DNA of 64,000 nt from Marinoscillum sp040218045. Its GTDB lineage: Bacteria > Bacteroidota > Bacteroidia > Cytophagales > Cyclobacteriaceae. Position numbers and translations under genes: made by a program. Below are positions 60,577 through 64,000 of the stretch, piece after piece. The notes beneath the pieces were generated by a model that was not told the origin of the DNA, did not search any database, and saw only the letters and a list, made by a program, of their open reading frames with translations. The stretch is from contig JAVJQA010000041.1 in NCBI GenBank assembly GCA_040218045.1, positions 1-64,000 of the forward strand, in the 5' to 3' direction. Numbering within the stretch: position 1 is the stretch's first letter; each line of letters begins with the position of its first letter.

Positions 60577-63219
60577 CTAAAACTCCAACCGATAGTTAAG
60601 CACCGGGATTAAGCCTGTCATGGTAGACTCCTCAATAGCATCGGTCTGAGGGTTGTAGTACTGCGCCCAGGTGTTGTAGCGGTTGGTCACATTCTGGATG
60701 TCCAGGGACACCACCTGCTCTTTGCCCTTTTTGAAAAAATGAACCTTCACCCCCATGTCTATGCGGAAGTAATCTTTGGTCTGAAACGCCCACGGTTGAT
60801 TGTTTACACTGTAGGTACCTTCATCCTCCCTTGATCTGGCCAGGTCTATCGGAAACTGACGCTTGCCACCCGTCCACATCACTTTAGAGTTGAGCCCTAC
60901 TTTTTTGTTTTCGCCCCAGCTAAACTCCTTACCCACCACAAAATTGTTGACATAATTGAGGTTATAGCGGCTATTGTACCACTTACCATCCAGCGGCTGA
61001 TATTTCGAGTCAAACAGCGAGCTGGTAATCATGAAGTAATACTGGTTGGTAAAAAAGTGCTGCAGGGTAAATTCCAGCCCAATGTTTCGTGCCTTGCCTT
61101 CATTCACCAGGGTGTCTGATTCGTTAAGCCCACCAAAGATCGGCGAGTAGTACTTTTCCGGGTTGTTAGGCACGGGCAGGTTATTTACTTTTTGGTAATA
61201 CGCCTCTATCTTCAGGTTCAGTGCTCTGGAAAAAGCCTTTTCATAGCCCACCACATAATGCGCCGCACGTGTCAGCTCCAGGTTTCTGTTGGGCATGAAG
61301 ACCGTGCCATTCTCGCCAACAATGCGCACAAAATACACCGGCAGTTGCTCATGCCGACTGTGCCGGCCATAGCCGAACGTCAGCTTCTGGTCTTCGCCTA
61401 CTTCGGCAGAAAAACTCAACCGCGGTTCCAGCACCTGGTCATTGTTGAGCGCAAATCGCGTATAGTGCATCCCTCCGGTTACATTCATGCGGTCATTGAG
61501 TTTATACTTCCCCATCACAAATCCCTGATAAAGGTGCGTATGGCCTTTCGTATCAATCTCCACATCCCACAGGTTAGTGTCCCAATCTAACTCCCGCGAC
61601 TCATAATCATAATCCAACCGGCTAAGGATGGCTCCATAGCGCATGGTGAGTCGGCTGCTGTATTTTTTGTTGTAATAAGAACTCAACCGAACCGAACTTT
61701 TGTTGAGATTGTCATAAAAATCATCCCGGAGATTCCAGAGTGAATCCATCTCTTCATAGTCCTGGGAGCTGAAGCTTTTGGACTGAGAAACCACCGTTTC
61801 CACAAAAGAGGTGTTGTCCAAAAAGTACGTGTGCGTGATTCCTGCGGCGTGCATTCCCGTATAGGTGTAGTCTTTGTATCCATATTTAAAGTCATCCACA
61901 TCTGTGGAATCCGGAATGAATTCCTCCCTGACATTCGAACGACCACCCACACCCCAGAGGGAGAATGTACCTAGTTTTTGAGTCGGTAAGTTGACCTTAA
62001 ATGACAAATCCTGGTATTCGGGCAGCGCACCCTCCGACACTTCGAAATTCAGTGCATTCAACAGCGAAAGCGTAGAATAGCGATAGTTAAACAAGTATGA
62101 CCCTGCATAATCTTTTTTGAAAGGGCCTTCAGAGGCAAAATCGAAACCCAAAACACCCGCCTGGAAAGTATGCTCATACTCCTGGTTGTTGCCATTCCTG
62201 AGTTTCAGGTCAAAAATTCCCGAAAGGGCATTGCCATAATCTGCCGAAAATGCACCGGTGTAAAAATCAGAATTGCCGAGCAAGTTGGCACTCAGGATAC
62301 TGATGGCACCAGCAGAATAACCCTCCTCAGCAAAATGGTTCGGACTTGGGATTTCCACACCTTCAAGCTTCCAGAGCATCCAGTTGGGAGAGTTGCCACG
62401 AATCACAATCTCGTTGGAGGCATCATCTGTAGAAGCCACTCCGGCAAACGCCTGCACCATTCGTGCCGGATCACTAAAACTGGCTGCATAGCGCTTGGTT
62501 TCCTCCGCCTCAAAAGACTTGGCACTTACTGTGGCCATCTCGTTGACGGGCTCACCATTAGAGGCCGTCACCACCACTGCCTCCAGCGAGGTGAGCTTCT
62601 CTACTACAGAAATGGAAATGACCGTTTCCTTTCCAGTACCTAATACTACATCCGAGACATAAGCATCTTCATAGCCTACAAACGATACCTTGATCGTGTG
62701 CCTGCCGATGGGCAGTTTAGAGATGGTGAAGTTGCCGTCTATATCCGTAATCGCTCCACGTGCATCGGTAGTGGTCATCACCTGCACTGTTGCAAAGGAA
62801 AGTGGTGCATGGGAGTCCTGATCGAGTACTTTTCCGCGTAGCGTTTGCTGAAATGTCCCCTCCGGCTGTGGTACCTGCTTTTTTGGCCCTACGGCAAAAG
62901 TGTTGCCAATTTTTTCGAACGTAAAGTCAGTGCCTGCGAGCAACTGATCGAGTGCCTGCTCAATCGTCCCGGCGTTGATTTCTTTGGAGATCTTTGGTGC
63001 ATCCATTACCTCCTCATGGTTGAAGATAAAATCTGCATCGGTTTGTTTGCCCAGCTGCTGCAGGGCATCTTCCAGGGTGGCTTCTTTGAGCTGAAGCGAA
63101 TACTTCTTAGTCTGGGCGTGAAGTTCCACACCGCTAAGCAGTCCCATCAGTCCACTCAGCACGATGATCGTGAAAGTGTACCTCAGGGAGATAAAACATG
63201 ATTTAGTCAAATTTTGCAT
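60577..63219 (-). CDS. TonB-dependent receptor with STN domain (FecA-type signalling)
   Basis: An 880-residue outer-membrane receptor with a signal segment (to about LHAQ, residue 35). An STN (secretin/TonB short) domain (residues 37-112, YSLQLKEATLEDALQQLGKQ) and a carboxypeptidase-regulatory-like domain (127-215) follow. The plug (about 225-340) contains IVIRGNSPNWMLWKLEGVEIPSPNH, and the barrel ends in Phe (LNYRLEF). The STN domain plus the FecR-like gene just upstream indicate trans-envelope signalling to an ECF sigma factor, whose gene would lie beyond the window. The substrate is not readable. Confidence 0.88.
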   Translation of the reverse strand: MQNLTKSCFISLRYTFTIIVLSGLMGLLSGVELHAQTKKYSLQLKEATLEDALQQLGKQTDADFIFNHEEVMDAPKISKEINAGTIEQALDQLLAGTDFTFEKIGNTFAVGPKKQVPQPEGTFQQTLRGKVLDQDSHAPLSFATVQVMTTTDARGAITDIDGNFTISKLPIGRHTIKVSFVGYEDAYVSDVVLGTGKETVISISVVEKLTSLEAVVVTASNGEPVNEMATVSAKSFEAEETKRYAASFSDPARMVQAFAGVASTDDASNEIVIRGNSPNWMLWKLEGVEIPSPNHFAEEGYSAGAISILSANLLGNSDFYTGAFSADYGNALSGIFDLKLRNGNNQEYEHTFQAGVLGFDFASEGPFKKDYAGSYLFNYRYSTLSLLNALNFEVSEGALPEYQDLSFKVNLPTQKLGTFSLWGVGGRSNVREEFIPDSTDVDDFKYGYKDYTYTGMHAAGITHTYFLDNTSFVETVVSQSKSFSSQDYEEMDSLWNLRDDFYDNLNKSSVRLSSYYNKKYSSRLTMRYGAILSRLDYDYESRELDWDTNLWDVEIDTKGHTHLYQGFVMGKYKLNDRMNVTGGMHYTRFALNNDQVLEPRLSFSAEVGEDQKLTFGYGRHSRHEQLPVYFVRIVGENGTVFMPNRNLELTRAAHYVVGYEKAFSRALNLKIEAYYQKVNNLPVPNNPEKYYSPIFGGLNESDTLVNEGKARNIGLEFTLQHFFTNQYYFMITSSLFDSKYQPLDGKWYNSRYNLNYVNNFVVGKEFSWGENKKVGLNSKVMWTGGKRQFPIDLARSREDEGTYSVNNQPWAFQTKDYFRIDMGVKVHFFKKGKEQVVSLDIQNVTNRYNTWAQYYNPQTDAIEESTMTGLIPVLNYRLEF

Positions 63220-63269
63220 ACCTTTAATTGATTGAAAGATTTTAAGCGTCTTTTAATTGAAATTCTGAG

Positions 63270-63295
63270 ATGGGAAATGTTACCGCATTTCCCAT
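63270..63295. promoter_or_regulatory. Intercistronic hairpin between the FecR-like and TonB genes
   Basis: ATGGGAAATG (63270-63279) and CATTTCCCAT (63286-63295) form a 10-bp stem. The U-run lies on the plus-strand side only, so on the minus-strand transcript it is a hairpin without a U-tail, more likely RNA stabilisation or weak attenuation between the two genes. Confidence 0.5.
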
Positions 63296-63298
63296 TTT

Positions 63299-64000
63299 TT
63301 ATTGAATAATGATCATTTGATCCTCTCTTGTAAACGTCACTTCTGTAGTGACCTCCAGTAGTTGCAGCACCGATGAAATCGGCTCATCGTTGGCCACCCT
63401 TCCGGAAAAATGTAACTCCTTAGCTGCTGCATTTTCAAACTCATAGTCGAAATCATACCATCGGGAAAGCCTTTTCATGACCGTCCCCAGGGACTCGTTG
63501 TTGAACCTAAACTTACCTGTAGTCCAGGCGGTGTAATCCGTAGTGTCAACCGTCCGTACGGTCAGGTCATCAGCACCTACATCGAAAACCGACTGCTCAC
63601 CGGGTACCAGCATTTGCTGGTAAGTCTGGGTTTCAACCCGTACACTGCCTTCCAGCAGGGTGGTCAGGATTGGTTCATCCGTATATGCGGACACATTAAA
63701 GACAGTGCCCAATACACGGATGTCCTGAGCTTCATGACTCACCACAAATGGAGTTCGTGAATGCGCCACTTCAAACAAAGCTTCTCCTTCCAGCGTCACC
63801 TGGCGTACCTCCTCTGAAAAACTGACCGGATAGGTGATCTTAGAGCCGGCGTTGAGCATCACTTTGGAGCCATCCGCCAATACCAGTCGGTAAGTACTCC
63901 CCAAAGGTGTTTGCAGTGTATTGTAAAGAACTTCGGCTTCTACCGAACTTGTATCCGCCGAGTACTGCAGCGTGTTGGATTCATTCACAATGTTCATGGT
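63299..64000 (-). CDS. FecR-family anti-sigma factor (5' end beyond window)
   Basis: At least 233 residues of a FecR-type periplasmic region. The FecR domain carries TPLGSTYRLVLADGSKVMLNAGSKITYP and VTLEGEALFEVAH, followed by DUF4974-like C-terminal sequence (FRFNNESLGTVMKRLSRWYDFDYEF). The frame stays open to the window edge, so the N-terminal anti-sigma helix and transmembrane segment are missing here. It relays a signal from the adjacent STN-TonB receptor to an ECF sigma factor. Confidence 0.9.
   Translation of the reverse strand, partial: TMNIVNESNTLQYSADTSSVEAEVLYNTLQTPLGSTYRLVLADGSKVMLNAGSKITYPVSFSEEVRQVTLEGEALFEVAHSRTPFVVSHEAQDIRVLGTVFNVSAYTDEPILTTLLEGSVRVETQTYQQMLVPGEQSVFDVGADDLTVRTVDTTDYTAWTTGKFRFNNESLGTVMKRLSRWYDFDYEFENAAAKELHFSGRVANDEPISSVLQLLEVTTEVTFTREDQMIIIQ

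Overview
The window comes from a Bacteroidota genome, most likely a marine or free-living member of the Cytophagales. The support is a full Sus-type glycan locus (SusC/SusD/SusE-F-like proteins, GH13, GH97), type IX secretion sorting domains, FecR/TonB signalling, Reg_prop and TPR regulators, and promoters of the Bacteroidota form TTTG-N19-TAnnTTTG. Genus-level assignment is not possible from reading alone. No rRNA, tRNA, CRISPR array or intact insertion sequence was seen.

Layout. 1-2.4 kb: the tail of an unidentified gene, then a BlaI repressor and BlaR1-like M56 peptidase pair behind a 26-bp perfect palindrome. 2.4-16.7 kb (minus strand): an alpha-glucan utilisation locus. It holds a Reg_prop/HTH regulator, a palindrome-rich regulatory gap, a SusE/F-like lipoprotein, a T9SS-exported GH13 enzyme, SusC, SusD and a GH97 alpha-glucosidase. 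16.8-21.5 kb: rimP-nusA-infB, with a terminator-like hairpin in the leader. 21.6-34.2 kb: housekeeping genes (cysS, rpsU-xer-hpf, glyS, acyl-CoA dehydrogenase, a cation:proton antiporter, an MtfA-like peptidase) and a TonB receptor with metalloregulator-like operators. 34.2-39.4 kb: a TPR/HTH regulator, and a secreted G8/beta-helix protein overlapping a stand-alone T9SS sorting-domain protein. 39.5-48.2 kb (plus strand): dgt, an MMPL/RND transporter, ileS, lspA and a sulfotransferase.

48.2-60.6 kb is the accessory region. It starts with a repeat-rich gap. Next is a large secreted zincin protein with an A+T-rich C-terminal toxin-like domain and a probable immunity gene. After that come the wreck of an HhH-GPD DNA glycosylase gene and a tight four-gene minus-strand operon. 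The operon order is: a 5-methylcytosine methyltransferase carrying an integrase-type arm DNA-binding domain at its N-terminus, an MvaI/BcnI-like endonuclease, an ATPase with two GHKL modules (MORC/Hsp90-like and histidine-kinase-like), and a lone receiver-like protein. This is the best candidate for an undescribed system: a restriction-modification module apparently wired to a two-component-style ATPase/receiver pair, with a decayed mismatch-repair accessory. The last part (59.2-64 kb) holds an unknown helical protein, a 21-bp tandem repeat array, and a FecR/STN-TonB receptor pair cut by the window end.

The glucan locus forms one pathway: surface binding (SusD, SusE/F), extracellular GH13 cutting, SusC import, periplasmic GH97 release of glucose. 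All functional statements rest on motif reading; no database search was run.
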